Source of the DNA: Pedobacter sp. W3I1
Lineage (GTDB): Bacteria; Bacteroidota; Bacteroidia; Sphingobacteriales; Sphingobacteriaceae
Length of the DNA: 64,000 bases
Direction: 5' to 3'
NCBI RefSeq assembly: GCF_030816015.1
Contig: NZ_JAUSXN010000001.1
Coordinates: 2,914,001 to 2,978,000, forward strand
Under the pieces are notes generated by a model. It was not told the DNA's origin. It made no database searches and was given only the letters and a program-made list of their open reading frames with translations. The position numbers were made by a program, and so were the translations under genes. Each line of letters begins with the position of its first letter. The first letter of the stretch is position 1. Of this stretch, positions 55,489 through 64,000 are shown piece after piece.

Positions 55489-55659
55489 CTACTCGCTGTA
55501 GTTCCTCTTATTAGCAGCATAAATATGGTACCAGATGTACAGCATCCATATTAATACCACCGTGCTATAAACCAATTCAGGCTCAAAAGAATCCCTTGTA
55601 GTTAACAACGCAATGGAGGAGATCAGGGCAGTCAGGAAGAAATAAAGAATATTTTTCAT
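55489..55659 (-). CDS. Small two-helix membrane protein
   Basis: 56 residues. Two hydrophobic segments (ILYFFLTALISSIALL and VYSTVVLIWMLYIWYHIYA) joined by a short charged loop, ending KRNYSE. No family is recognised. The regular membrane topology and sharp charge pattern favour a real gene over a chance frame. It lies about 210 bp before the desaturase on the same strand. Confidence 0.6.
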   Translation of the reverse strand: MKNILYFFLTALISSIALLTTRDSFEPELVYSTVVLIWMLYIWYHIYAANKRNYSE

Positions 55660-56012
55660 AACGTACTGATTTAATGATTGTTGGATTTAGTAAATATAAT
55701 GAAATGTATACTATAATTCAAGTTTTTTTGAAAATAATTTGCCTGATTATGATGACGGTGGTTTTTTCTTTTGTTTTTATGGTGTTTTTGTCTGTTTACT
55801 TAGTAGTTTTTCTGATTTCTGTTATAATAATGACTGTTTTGCAGGTATTATTGTAGATAAAACAAGTAATTTAACTTTCGCTTTAATAAATCGGGTAGGG
55901 CTTACCAGTATTAATCGGTTAAGAATTAAAAACAACACAAAATTGTGGCATTAGGAAATTTATATTTTTTGTAAGTTTACCCGAGACAACTGACCAAAAA
56001 ACATTAACACAA
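55660..56012. other. AT-rich intergenic region
   Basis: The region is T-rich on the plus strand. A 60-codon frame at 55674 codes for an all-hydrophobic run and looks like a product of composition. No repeat or clear promoter pair is seen. Confidence 0.45.
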
Positions 56013-58619
56013 ATGATTAAATTTTCTTTAAGCTTAATTTCTTTTACACTGGTTTTTTTTGGATTAAAAAACTTTATTAGCGAACCAAAAATACAACGCG
56101 TATCACCCCCCGAATTAACAATAACGAATTTCGCCGGGCCCGATGTTACACCCAGCCCGGCCTGTTTAGCAGTGGCACCAACAGGAGAAGTATATGTTGG
56201 TGTTGATATGATCGGCTCTTTAGGTAAAGACCCTGGTAAAGGCCATATCCTTAAATTGATAGATAAGGATAACGATGGTAAAATGGATGAACATGTAGAT
56301 TTTGCCGAAGTGGATAATCCCCGCGGAATTATTGTTCAGGGCAGCCAGGTTTATGTATTGCATACCACTTTTTCGAAAGAAACAAAACAGGCTACAGGCA
56401 TGAATTTGGTTGTTTTCGAAGATAAAGATGGCGATGGAAAGGCCGATGGCCCCGAAAAGCCGCTTATTGAACATATCAGCAATGCCAAATATATTCGCGA
56501 ACGTGGCACTGACCATGCCACTAATGGTATAAGAATGGGAATTGATGGATGGATTTACATTTCTGTAGGAGATTTTGGATTCCATGATGCAGTAGATCGT
56601 TCAGGTAAAAAACTAACCATGTTAGGCGGTGGGATTATGCGTGTCCGTCCTGACGGCACTGAAATGGAAGTATATACACATGGTACCCGTAATGTTTATG
56701 ATGTAGCTATTGATCCTTACATGAACGTTTTTACCAGAGAAAATACCAACGATGGTGGAGGATGGAATGTTCGTTTCTCACACCACATCCAATCTGGTGA
56801 ATATGGTTACCCGGTTTTATTTCAGAATTTTACCGACGAAATTATTCCGGCACTTGCCGACTTAGGTGGAGGATCGGGTACCGGAGCATTATTTATGGAT
56901 GAACCGAACTGGCCTGAACAATATAACCATGTACCAATGATGGCCGATTGGGGCAGAAGCATGCTTTATATTCATAGAGTAACCGCTGATGGACCGACTT
57001 TTACGCAAAAAGACGAAGAGTTTATTAAACTCCCTCAGATTACAGACCTTGATGTAGACGGCTCAGGAAGGCTATATCTGTCAGCTTGGGATGGTGCAGG
57101 TTATTCTGGTAGTCCGGATAAAGGCTACATTGTTCGTGCAGTGCCAAACAACTGGACATACAAAGCTTTTCCTGATGTTAAAAAAGCTTCAGTTAAAAAA
57201 CTAACCGAGCTACTTAAATCGAATAGTGCCGTTGCCCGTTTAGCTGCTTCGCAAGAACTGGTGCTGCGAAACAATAAACAAGCTATTGAAACGGCTTTAA
57301 AGGTAGCTTCCGACCAAGGTTTAGCACTCGATGTTCGCATAGCTGGTATGTATACCTATGCTCAGCTGACCAAAGAAAACGGTATCACTACTTTAGTAGA
57401 ATTTACTAAAGATAAAGCACTGAAGGAATTTGCTCTAAAAGCACTTGCTGATCGTAAAGCCAATATAGACAAAGTACCTGTTGAACCATTTTTACAAGGT
57501 TTAAAGGATTCTTCTCTTCGCGTTCAGGCGGCTTCGATAATTGGTTTAAACCGTTTGGGCAGGGCAGAAGTTGCCAATGTGCTTTTACAAACCAAGGTGC
57601 CTGCTTCGTTTACAGCACCTGCAAAAGGTATTGAAGGACCTCATGCAACACCAAATTCAGCCATTATTTTACCTCACTTAGCAGTTCGGGCTTTGGTTGA
57701 TCTTCAGGCTGTAGATGCTTTGCTTGCTGCAGTTAAAACCGAAAATTCTACCCTTGCACTTTGGGCATTGCGTTATATCCACACCGAGAAAGCGGTTAAC
57801 GGACTAATCGAAAACTACAAACAATCGAATGATGAGAAATTAAAACAACAGATCCTGGTTACATTAGGCCGTTTGTACAAAAAAGAAATTGCCTATGATG
57901 CTACCTGGTGGTGGGGTACACGCCCAGATTCCCATGGTCCATATTTTAAGGCTGTTTCATGGGAAGGTTCTCCTATTATTGAGAAATTTCTGAAAGAAGA
58001 GGCTACAAAAGCCGGAGCACAGGGAAAACAATTTTATGTTGATTTAAATGAACGCCAGAGGATGGATATCCCTGAGTTTACCGAAGAAGAAAAAGTAGCT
58101 GCTACTGAAGAGCCAAAAATTGATTTGGATAAAATCAAAAATAAAAAAGGCCAGGTAGGTAAATCATCTATCGAAGATGTATTGTTGGCTATTAATAAAT
58201 TACAGGGCAATCCGTTAAAAGGAAAAAATATTTTCAATAGTCAGGGTTGTGTTGCCTGCCATAGTTTAAGCAAAAGCGAGAAAATGAAAGGTCCTTTTAT
58301 GGGGCAGATCGGCTCTATTATGAACCGCGAGCAGATTGCAGAATCGATATTAAAACCTAATGCTTCAATTTCTCAAGGATTTGCTTCGGTACTGATTACA
58401 GCCAAAGGCGACCGTACCTATATGGGTTTTATTACTGAAGAAACAGCTGCCAAAGTGGTGGTTCGTAATATTGCAGGAGAGGTTTTTACCATAAAAGCAG
58501 GCGATATTCTATCGAGAAAAGAAATGGAAACTTCGATGATGCCAGAAGGTTTGGCGAATTCATTATCATATGAAGAACTGGCTTCGTTAGTTACTTTTTT
58601 ATCTGAACAGAAGAAATAG
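56013..58619 (+). CDS. Sorbosone-dehydrogenase-like beta-propeller protein with HEAT repeats and cytochrome c domain
   Basis: 868 residues, signal anchor at 1-20. Residues about 35-390 form a propeller of the membrane-bound dehydrogenase type (LAVAPTGEVYVGVD, GIRMGIDGWIYISVGDFGFH, THGTRNVYDVAIDPYMNVFT). Residues about 395-620 are HEAT-like helices. The C-terminal 130 residues are a cytochrome c domain with heme site C746-VA-C749-H750. This order is common in Planctomycetes and some Bacteroidota, where substrates are mostly unknown sugars or uronates. The gene is 16-40 bp before a heparinase II/III-like gene and probably in one operon. Confidence 0.85.
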   Translation: MIKFSLSLISFTLVFFGLKNFISEPKIQRVSPPELTITNFAGPDVTPSPACLAVAPTGEVYVGVDMIGSLGKDPGKGHILKLIDKDNDGKMDEHVDFAEVDNPRGIIVQGSQVYVLHTTFSKETKQATGMNLVVFEDKDGDGKADGPEKPLIEHISNAKYIRERGTDHATNGIRMGIDGWIYISVGDFGFHDAVDRSGKKLTMLGGGIMRVRPDGTEMEVYTHGTRNVYDVAIDPYMNVFTRENTNDGGGWNVRFSHHIQSGEYGYPVLFQNFTDEIIPALADLGGGSGTGALFMDEPNWPEQYNHVPMMADWGRSMLYIHRVTADGPTFTQKDEEFIKLPQITDLDVDGSGRLYLSAWDGAGYSGSPDKGYIVRAVPNNWTYKAFPDVKKASVKKLTELLKSNSAVARLAASQELVLRNNKQAIETALKVASDQGLALDVRIAGMYTYAQLTKENGITTLVEFTKDKALKEFALKALADRKANIDKVPVEPFLQGLKDSSLRVQAASIIGLNRLGRAEVANVLLQTKVPASFTAPAKGIEGPHATPNSAIILPHLAVRALVDLQAVDALLAAVKTENSTLALWALRYIHTEKAVNGLIENYKQSNDEKLKQQILVTLGRLYKKEIAYDATWWWGTRPDSHGPYFKAVSWEGSPIIEKFLKEEATKAGAQGKQFYVDLNERQRMDIPEFTEEEKVAATEEPKIDLDKIKNKKGQVGKSSIEDVLLAINKLQGNPLKGKNIFNSQGCVACHSLSKSEKMKGPFMGQIGSIMNREQIAESILKPNASISQGFASVLITAKGDRTYMGFITEETAAKVVVRNIAGEVFTIKAGDILSRKEMETSMMPEGLANSLSYEELASLVTFLSEQKK

Positions 58620-58659
58620 ATTCTCGGTATAAACATTGGTAAGGATGATCGGTAAACCC

Positions 58660-60543
58660 ATGAAGAAAAATCAGCTTATCACCATTATATTTACGATCAT
58701 AACCTTGTTTTGCTCAACGTTTGCAGTAGGGCAAAACAAGGAAATTGATTCAACATTTAAGATGCCTCCTCATCCAAGGTTATTAATAAACCATGAGCTT
58801 GAAAAGCAGATCTTAGAAAATGTAAAGAACGATAGGAGGTTTAAACAAATTCATCAGGCTATACTATCAGCGGCAGATCAGGTTTTAAATAAACCTGTAT
58901 TAGAACGGGTCATGATCGGCAAGCGTTTGCTTGATGTATCAAGAGAAGCACTTAAAAGGATTTATTACCTTTCTTATGCTTTTAGGCTTACCCATGATAA
59001 AAAGTATGTAGCCAGAGCAGAAAAAGAGTTGCTTGCTGTATCTGACTTTAAAGATTGGAACCCAAGTCATTTTCTTGATGTGGGTGAAATGACAATGGCA
59101 TTGTCGATCGGTTACGATTGGTTATATCAGGATTTACCGCAATCAACCAGAAGTATAGTCGCTCTTGCCATTCTCGAAAAGGGAATACAGCCCTCAACAG
59201 ATACCAAGTATAATAACTGGTTAAATATTACCAATAACTGGAATCAGGTATGCAATGCTGGAATCTCATTTGGCGCAATAGCTACTTTTGAAGCGCACCC
59301 TGCCTTATCAGCTAAACTAATTAATCGGGCAGTAAAAAGTGTAATCCTGCCCATGAAACAATACGCTCCAGACGGTGCTTATCCGGAAGGTTATGGATAC
59401 TGGGAATACGGCACTTCTTTTAATGTAATGTTTATCAGTGCTTTGGAAGGTGTTTTTCATCATGATTTTGATTTAAGCACTCAGCCCGGTTTCCTTAAAA
59501 CCGCTGATTATCTGGCTAATATGACGGCCCCTTCGGGCAAACCTTTTAACTATTCTGATAGCAGGGCGGTTGCTGAATTTAATCCTGCACTTTTTTGGTT
59601 TGCATCAAAACTGAACGATCCTGGCGTACTTTGGGTAACTAAAAAACAGCTCGATGAGCAAATGCCATTACAGAATAGGTTACTGCCATCTGCAATGATC
59701 TGGGGTGCAAAACTATCGCTTAATAACATTCAGCCTAAAACTGCGCAATTTTGGATCGGAAATGGTCCTAATCCCGTTGCTTTGATGCGGAGTTCATGGA
59801 CTGATCCGCTGGCTACTTTTGTAGGGTTTAAAGGTGGTTCGCCCTCAGTTAGTCATGGTCATATGGATGTAGGCTCTTTCATCATGGAGTCGCAAGGCGT
59901 ACGATGGGCAATGGATTTTGGGATGCAGGAATACGAATCTCTCGAATCAAAAGGTATTAATCTCTGGGACAGTAAACAAAATGCAGAGCGTTGGAAAATA
60001 TTCCGCTATAATAATCTTGCACACAATACCCTATCAATTGATAGTACTTTTCAGCATGTTAAGGGCAATGCTGCTTTCATCAGTAGTGCTGATAATGGTC
60101 AGTTTATGAACGCTGTTGCCGATCTGAGTACTCTATATACTGATAAACTAAAGAAATCAATTAGAGGGGTGGCCCTGATCAATAAAAAAACGGTGCTGAT
60201 CCGTGATGAAATAACCGTAGGAAACGCTGATGTAACACTTCGGTGGTCGATGGTTACGCCTGCTACAGTGCAAATTATTGATGAGCATACCATCGAATTA
60301 AGTTACAAAAGCAAAAAATGCTACCTCTTTGTTGATACAAAAGGCGAAGTTAAAATGAAAACCTGGTCAACGGACCCGGTTACAGATTATGACGCTAAAA
60401 ATCCTGGGACTTCTATTGTAGGATTCGAAGTAAGGCTCAAAGCTGATAGTGAACAGGCCATTTCAGTTTCTCTAGATGCCGGGAAACCATCACAAAAGAA
60501 CTTTTCTGCTAAACCGATAGCCAGCTGGCCTAAAAATAAGTAA
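58660..60543 (+). CDS. Heparinase II/III-family protein (polysaccharide lyase-like)
   Basis: 627 residues from MKKNQLIT, which starts the signal peptide (ends AVGQ); a TTG at 58636 and ATG at 58645 lie upstream in frame. The N-terminal (alpha/alpha) toroid has ALKRIYYLSYAFRLT, NWLNITNNWNQVCNAGISFG and YPEGYGYWEYGTSFNV, with the Asn and Tyr usual in the active groove. The C-terminal beta domain has SVSHGHMDVGSFIMES and LAHNTLSID, with the His residues for metal or catalysis. Such proteins cleave uronic acid-containing polymers by beta-elimination. Substrate unknown. Confidence 0.87.
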   Translation: MKKNQLITIIFTIITLFCSTFAVGQNKEIDSTFKMPPHPRLLINHELEKQILENVKNDRRFKQIHQAILSAADQVLNKPVLERVMIGKRLLDVSREALKRIYYLSYAFRLTHDKKYVARAEKELLAVSDFKDWNPSHFLDVGEMTMALSIGYDWLYQDLPQSTRSIVALAILEKGIQPSTDTKYNNWLNITNNWNQVCNAGISFGAIATFEAHPALSAKLINRAVKSVILPMKQYAPDGAYPEGYGYWEYGTSFNVMFISALEGVFHHDFDLSTQPGFLKTADYLANMTAPSGKPFNYSDSRAVAEFNPALFWFASKLNDPGVLWVTKKQLDEQMPLQNRLLPSAMIWGAKLSLNNIQPKTAQFWIGNGPNPVALMRSSWTDPLATFVGFKGGSPSVSHGHMDVGSFIMESQGVRWAMDFGMQEYESLESKGINLWDSKQNAERWKIFRYNNLAHNTLSIDSTFQHVKGNAAFISSADNGQFMNAVADLSTLYTDKLKKSIRGVALINKKTVLIRDEITVGNADVTLRWSMVTPATVQIIDEHTIELSYKSKKCYLFVDTKGEVKMKTWSTDPVTDYDAKNPGTSIVGFEVRLKADSEQAISVSLDAGKPSQKNFSAKPIASWPKNK

Positions 60544-60604
60544 GCTTAATCTATTTCATTTCCCAGCTTTCTAAACCTTCATTTTAATGGTAATTCTATC
60601 TAAA

Positions 60605-60718
60605 AGGTATATAGATGAATTTTATTGTTATCGTCGAGCAATTTTTAGCATAAAATTGCGCCAGTTGTTTTGGTTTAAAAAAACAAAACTTACATTTAGC
60701 GATTAAATCTATATACCT
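60605..60718 (+). promoter_or_regulatory. Promoter of the cysteine operon flanked by a 12-bp inverted repeat
   Basis: AGGTATATAGAT (60605-60616) and its exact reverse complement ATCTATATACCT (60707-60718) bracket a promoter candidate TTTG (60669-60672), 18 bp, TACATTTA (60691-60698), close to the consensus TTTG-N19-TAnnTTTG. A hairpin GCAATTTT-TAGCAT-AAAATTGC lies between. The repeat could be paired operators of a regulator, or the closing stem of a leader RNA if transcription starts further upstream. Confidence 0.5.
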
Positions 60719-60755
60719 AGTCGATGAGCAGATCGGGCAGGTATAACCACCAGTT

Positions 60756-61568
60756 ATGGAAGACCATTTTTTTGAACAAATTATTAAGAACCCTCTTGAA
60801 CAACCAAATATACCATCCAATGAAGTGATATCCCGTTGGGCAGAAAAGCTAATTCAAGTACTTTTTCCAGAAAACTCCCCAAAAGTATTTTCAACGATTA
60901 TAGAAGTAAAGGAATATATTGCTGTTTTGGAGCTGGAGCTTTATGATATTATATCGGCCAGCTGTAAGCTTAAAAATAGTGAATGTAAAAATGCAGCCGG
61001 TCAGTTTTTTGAAAAACTACCAGCGCTTTACCGTGTATTGAACACCGATATAGTAGCGATTTATGAAGGTGATCCGGCTGCACAAAGCAGGTTTGAGGTA
61101 ATTAGAACCTACCCGGGTTTTTATGCCATCTGTTTCTACAGGATTGCCCATATGCTTTATAATTTCGGTATACCGCTGGTTCCGAGGATACTTACCGAAT
61201 ATGCGCATTCTAAAACAGGTATCGATATCCATCCTGCAGCCAGTATTGGCGAGTACTTCCATATTGATCATGGAACCGGGATTGTTATTGGCGAAACCAG
61301 TACAATAGGCCGTTATGTGAAACTTTATCAAGGCGTAACACTTGGTGCTTTGAGTGTTAAAAAAACATTGGCGGGCAGCAAACGCCATCCAACGGTAGAG
61401 GATAGGGTGGTAATTTATTCTGGGGCAACCATATTGGGTGGCGAAACCATCATCGGGCACGATAGTATCATCGGGGGAAATGTATGGCTTACTGAAAGCA
61501 TCCCAGCTTTTTCTACGGCTTATCATTCTCCAATAATTACCATTAGAAACCATAAAGAAACCAATTAA
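60756..61568 (+). CDS. Serine O-acetyltransferase
   Basis: 270 residues. The N-terminal helical domain (about 1-145) is followed by a left-handed beta-helix of hexapeptide repeats with GIDIHPAASIGEYFHIDHGT, GIVIGETSTIGRYVKLYQGV and KRHPTVEDRVVIYSGATILG. The catalytic His is in FHIDHGTG. It transfers acetyl from acetyl-CoA to L-serine, making O-acetylserine for cysteine. The C-terminal tail ends RNHKETN and lacks the usual Ile that feedback-binds cysteine synthase. Its partner synthase is 12 bp downstream. Confidence 0.93.
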   Translation: MEDHFFEQIIKNPLEQPNIPSNEVISRWAEKLIQVLFPENSPKVFSTIIEVKEYIAVLELELYDIISASCKLKNSECKNAAGQFFEKLPALYRVLNTDIVAIYEGDPAAQSRFEVIRTYPGFYAICFYRIAHMLYNFGIPLVPRILTEYAHSKTGIDIHPAASIGEYFHIDHGTGIVIGETSTIGRYVKLYQGVTLGALSVKKTLAGSKRHPTVEDRVVIYSGATILGGETIIGHDSIIGGNVWLTESIPAFSTAYHSPIITIRNHKETN

Positions 61569-61580
61569 ATATATTAGAAT

Positions 61581-62453
61581 ATGGCAGGAATAATCGATCT
61601 GATCGGAAATACGCCAATGGCTGAACTTCAAAAGCTGAATATTAACCCAGCGGTAAGGATATTTGCCAAATTAGAGGGAAACAATCCAGGCGGTAGTGTT
61701 AAAGACCGTGCGTCGCTCAATATGATCAGAAGTGCGATAGAACGTGGTGATATCACTCCCGGAACTAAACTGGTGGAGGCCACAAGCGGTAATACCGGAA
61801 TTGCGTTGGCCATGATTGCAAGTTTATATAACTTAGAAATTGAACTGGTGATGCCAGCCAATTCTACACGCGAACGTAAGGTAACTATGGAAGCCTTTGG
61901 TGCCAAGGTAACCCTGTTAGAAAGTATAGAAGAATGCAGGGATTATGCGGAAGAGAAAGGCGTTTCAAAAGGGTATTTTTTATTAAATCAATTTGCAAAT
62001 CCAGATAATTACCTGGCCCATTATAAAACAACCGGACCAGAAATATGGAGAGATACTGAAGGAGAGATTACGCACTTTGTAAGCTCCATGGGAACAACGG
62101 GAACCATTATGGGCTGTTCGAGATTTTTTAAAGAAAAAAATAATGATATTCAGATTGTAGGCTGTCAACCCACTGAAGGTTCTTCTATTCCGGGAATCAG
62201 GCGTTGGCCAGAAGAATATTTGCCCAAAATATTCGATCCGCTAAGGGTAGATCGGGTAATGGATATTGCACAGGAAGAAGCAACCTTAATGTCGAGAAGA
62301 ATGGCTAAAGAAGAAGGTTTATTTGTGGGCATGAGTTCGGGCGGTGCTTGTGCGGCTGCTTTGAAGCTTGCTGGTGAACTGGATAAAGGAACCATTGTTT
62401 TTATCGCTTGCGATCGGGGAGACCGTTACCTCAGCAGCGATCTTTTTGGCTAA
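61581..62453 (+). CDS. cysM: Cysteine synthase B type (O-acetylserine sulfhydrylase)
   Basis: 290 residues. PLP lysine K41 in NPGGSVKDRASLNMI; the substrate loop TSGNTGIAL; the glycine loop for the PLP phosphate in SSMGTTGTIMGC; and SSGGACAAAL near the C-terminus. The length and sequence fit CysM better than CysK. It makes L-cysteine from O-acetylserine and sulfide or thiosulfate. It forms an operon with the acetyltransferase gene. The symbol is by resemblance. Confidence 0.9.
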   Translation: MAGIIDLIGNTPMAELQKLNINPAVRIFAKLEGNNPGGSVKDRASLNMIRSAIERGDITPGTKLVEATSGNTGIALAMIASLYNLEIELVMPANSTRERKVTMEAFGAKVTLLESIEECRDYAEEKGVSKGYFLLNQFANPDNYLAHYKTTGPEIWRDTEGEITHFVSSMGTTGTIMGCSRFFKEKNNDIQIVGCQPTEGSSIPGIRRWPEEYLPKIFDPLRVDRVMDIAQEEATLMSRRMAKEEGLFVGMSSGGACAAALKLAGELDKGTIVFIACDRGDRYLSSDLFG

Positions 62454-62470
62454 GCAATAAATTATTAATC

Positions 62471-62563
62471 TTATTGTGCTTTTTTCGATAAAAGCATCCG
62501 GACCCTTTGAATAATAGCTTCTATTTCAAAGGGTTTTTCTATGTAATCATCCAGGGTTGCCTT
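62471..62563 (-). pseudogene. Remnant of a response-regulator receiver domain (C-terminal end)
   Basis: On the minus strand the frame reads KATLDDYIEKPFEIEAIIQR then VRMLLSKKAQ and stop. This is the canonical end of a CheY-like receiver domain: the DDYI-KPF block contains the conserved Lys-Pro, followed by helix 5. An in-frame stop lies just before it (62564-62566), and the residues before that (FFLSLSS) could be the eroded beta-4 strand. No upstream domain remains, so this is a decayed gene. Confidence 0.6.
62502..62540 (+). terminator. Terminator-like hairpin after the cysteine operon
   Basis: ACCCTTTGAA (62502-62511) pairs perfectly with TTCAAAGGGT (62525-62534), followed by TTTTCT. It is 49 bp after the cysteine synthase stop. 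The same bases encode part of the receiver remnant on the other strand. Confidence 0.6.
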
Positions 62564-62756
62564 CTATGAAGAAAGCGATAAGAAAAAAAGATGGTCCTCA
62601 TTAATTAAACCAATATAAAAAACTTGAGATGACTTATTACAGGGAGAAATTATAGCTTTATAATAGAAAATCCAAATTTTATCGGAAAAGGAACATACTA
62701 CCTGAGATTTGGCATTCCGGCTCAAATTTGTATTTTAGTACCAGGCCAGAAATTTT

Positions 62757-64000
62757 ATGCATCAACTGATTATACAATACGCTTTTTTGCTTGCAGTAAT
62801 TCTTTTTGTGGTGATGCTGGCGCAAAAAATCCGTGTCGCTTATCCTATATTATTGGTCATCGCAGGTTTAGGCCTGAGTTTTTTACCGATCCTTCAAGAT
62901 ATAGAAATAGAACCAGAACTCATTTTTGTAATCTTTTTACCACCTTTATTGTACGAAGCTGCCTGGAATACCTCATGGAAAGACTTTTGGAAGTGGCGTA
63001 GGGTAATCAGCAGTTTTGCTTTTCCCATTGTTATTTTTACTTCAACAGTTGTTGCCTTAATTTCTCATAGTTTAATTCCGGGCTTTACCCTGGCCCTGGG
63101 CTTTTTGTTAGGTGGGATTATTTCTCCACCAGATGCGGTATCTGCATCGGCCATACTCAAAAATGTTAAAGTACCTAAAAGGCTCACTACTATTTTGGAG
63201 GGCGAAAGTTTACTGAATGATGCATCCAGTTTGGTTGTATTTCGGTTTGCATTGGCTGCGGTAATGACAGGAAGTTTTGTCTTAAGCAAAGCTGCAGGCA
63301 ATTTTGTAGTGGTTATTGTAATGGGGATTTTGGTTGGGATTGCAGTAGCCCTGGTTTTTTACGCTTTGCACCGATGGTTGCCAACCACCACCAATATTGA
63401 TATTATCCTTACTTTTTTAACGCCTTACGTGATGTACGTGACTGCAGAAGAATTTCATTTTTCCGGCGTATTGGCTGTGGTGAGTGGAGGTTTATTTCTT
63501 TCAGCCCGCCGAGATCAAATCCTTACTCATCGAAGCCGGTTGCAAGGCATTAATGTTTGGGAAGCCGTAGCCTTTGTACTGAATGGTTTTGTTTTCTTAC
63601 TGATCGGTTTAGAATTTCCCGTTATTATCAATGGTTTAGGCGAAAATGGCCTTTTGCCTGCTATCCGTTATAGCACCATTATTTGCGTGGTATTAATTCT
63701 AGGGCGATTGGCGAGTACTTACGGTGCTTTGTATTTTACACGGTTCATTAGCCGGTATATTACCACGGCCGATCCAAATCCAAGCTGGAAAGCACCCTTG
63801 CTTTTTGGCTGGGCAGGTATGCGCGGTGTAGTTTCGCTGGCTGCGGCACTTTCTATTCCGGTAGCCTTGAAATCGGGCGAAGCTTTCCCTCAGCGCAACC
63901 TGATTTTGTTCATCACCTTTAGTGTAATATTGGTGACCTTAGTTTTACAAGGTTTAACATTGCCAGCACTGATTAAATGGGTAGATATGCCCGATCCGGA
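62757..64000 (+). CDS. CPA1-family Na+/H+ antiporter (partial)
   Basis: At least 414 residues; the gene continues beyond the window. It starts MHQLIIQYAFLLAVILFVVM and has about 11 hydrophobic segments. Family marks are ELIFVIFLPPLLYEAAW, LGGIISPPDAVSASAIL (the ion-site Asp after Pro-Pro) and LEGESLLNDASSLVVF (with the ND pair), VAFVLNGFVFLLIGLE, and GWAGMRGVVSLAAALSIP. It should exchange Na+ (or K+) for H+ across the inner membrane. It is preceded by an AT-rich leader without a clear promoter. Confidence 0.9.
   Translation, partial: MHQLIIQYAFLLAVILFVVMLAQKIRVAYPILLVIAGLGLSFLPILQDIEIEPELIFVIFLPPLLYEAAWNTSWKDFWKWRRVISSFAFPIVIFTSTVVALISHSLIPGFTLALGFLLGGIISPPDAVSASAILKNVKVPKRLTTILEGESLLNDASSLVVFRFALAAVMTGSFVLSKAAGNFVVVIVMGILVGIAVALVFYALHRWLPTTTNIDIILTFLTPYVMYVTAEEFHFSGVLAVVSGGLFLSARRDQILTHRSRLQGINVWEAVAFVLNGFVFLLIGLEFPVIINGLGENGLLPAIRYSTIICVVLILGRLASTYGALYFTRFISRYITTADPNPSWKAPLLFGWAGMRGVVSLAAALSIPVALKSGEAFPQRNLILFITFSVILVTLVLQGLTLPALIKWVDMPDP

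Larger units (their letters stand above)
62454..62756. other. Intergenic region with a decayed receiver-domain fragment
   Basis: Besides the fragment and terminator described separately, 62570-62750 is AT-rich without a recognisable feature. The 3' end of an upstream part of the same decayed gene may lie in 62566-62600. Confidence 0.5.

Noticed and set aside
55674..55856. 60-codon hydrophobic frame on the plus strand
   Set aside because: T-rich DNA gives a Val/Leu/Ile/Phe run by composition; no charge pattern or flanking signals support it.
60614..60652. 12-codon frame in the cysteine operon leader as an attenuation peptide
   Set aside because: It contains no Cys or Ser codon run and probably lies upstream of the transcription start.
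61017..61631. 204-codon minus-strand frame
   Set aside because: It is antisense to the serine acetyltransferase gene with no recognisable protein pattern.

Overview
The window is AT-rich and gene-dense. It looks like a chromosome segment of a Bacteroidota bacterium of the Sphingobacteriaceae, most like Pedobacter. The evidence is SusC/SusD outer-membrane pairs, a one-protein hybrid two-component regulator ending in an AraC domain, lipoproteins with short CKK-type N-termini, TAnnTTTG promoter elements, and many REP-like palindromes between genes. No tRNA, rRNA or CRISPR array was seen. The species call is inference.

Layout. 1-314 is the end of a trypsin-like protease gene. 315-1528 is a repeat-rich gap. 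1529-2797 (-) is a TlpA-type thioredoxin. From 2910 a promoter, a SAM-I riboswitch, a terminator, a 24-residue leader peptide ending in Cys and a second terminator precede a SusC/SusD pair (3367-7982), so this importer is probably under sulfur control. 8234-9572 (-) holds a small membrane protein and a secreted coiled-coil protein. 9863-10885 is a GntR-type regulator. 10990-12135 contains four related 140-270 bp repeats.

The core of the window is a polysaccharide utilisation locus at 12587-47385. Its first operon is SusC-SusD, two surface lipoproteins with DUF5000/DUF4998-like domains, a GH95 fucosidase, a clan GH-D protein and a GH36 alpha-galactosidase. A hybrid two-component sensor follows on the minus strand (27620-31705). 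Divergent from it are two more SusC/SusD pairs, an orphan GH29 C-terminal domain, a metzincin-like metalloprotease with a beta-gamma-crystallin domain, a GH20 hexosaminidase and a GH29 fucosidase. Together these suggest capture and trimming of a fucosylated, galactose- and GlcNAc-containing glycoconjugate, possibly a glycoprotein glycan.

After the locus comes an intact IS4-family element (47614-49025) inserted in a palindromic repeat with a 10-bp target duplication. Housekeeping and accessory genes follow: a HAD phosphatase, a small lipoprotein, an esterase, an SGNH hydrolase, a beta-lactamase-fold hydrolase, a fatty acid desaturase, a small membrane protein, a dehydrogenase/HEAT/cytochrome c protein with a heparinase II/III-like partner, serine acetyltransferase plus cysteine synthase, a decayed receiver-domain fragment, and a CPA1 Na+/H+ antiporter cut by the window end.

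The most interesting signals are the double sulfur-responsive leader (2910-3259), the repeat array at 10990-12135, the inverted repeat flanking the cysteine operon promoter, the orphan GH29 domain, the protease with two Ca-binding crystallin motifs, and degenerate spacer text that reaches into gene ends.
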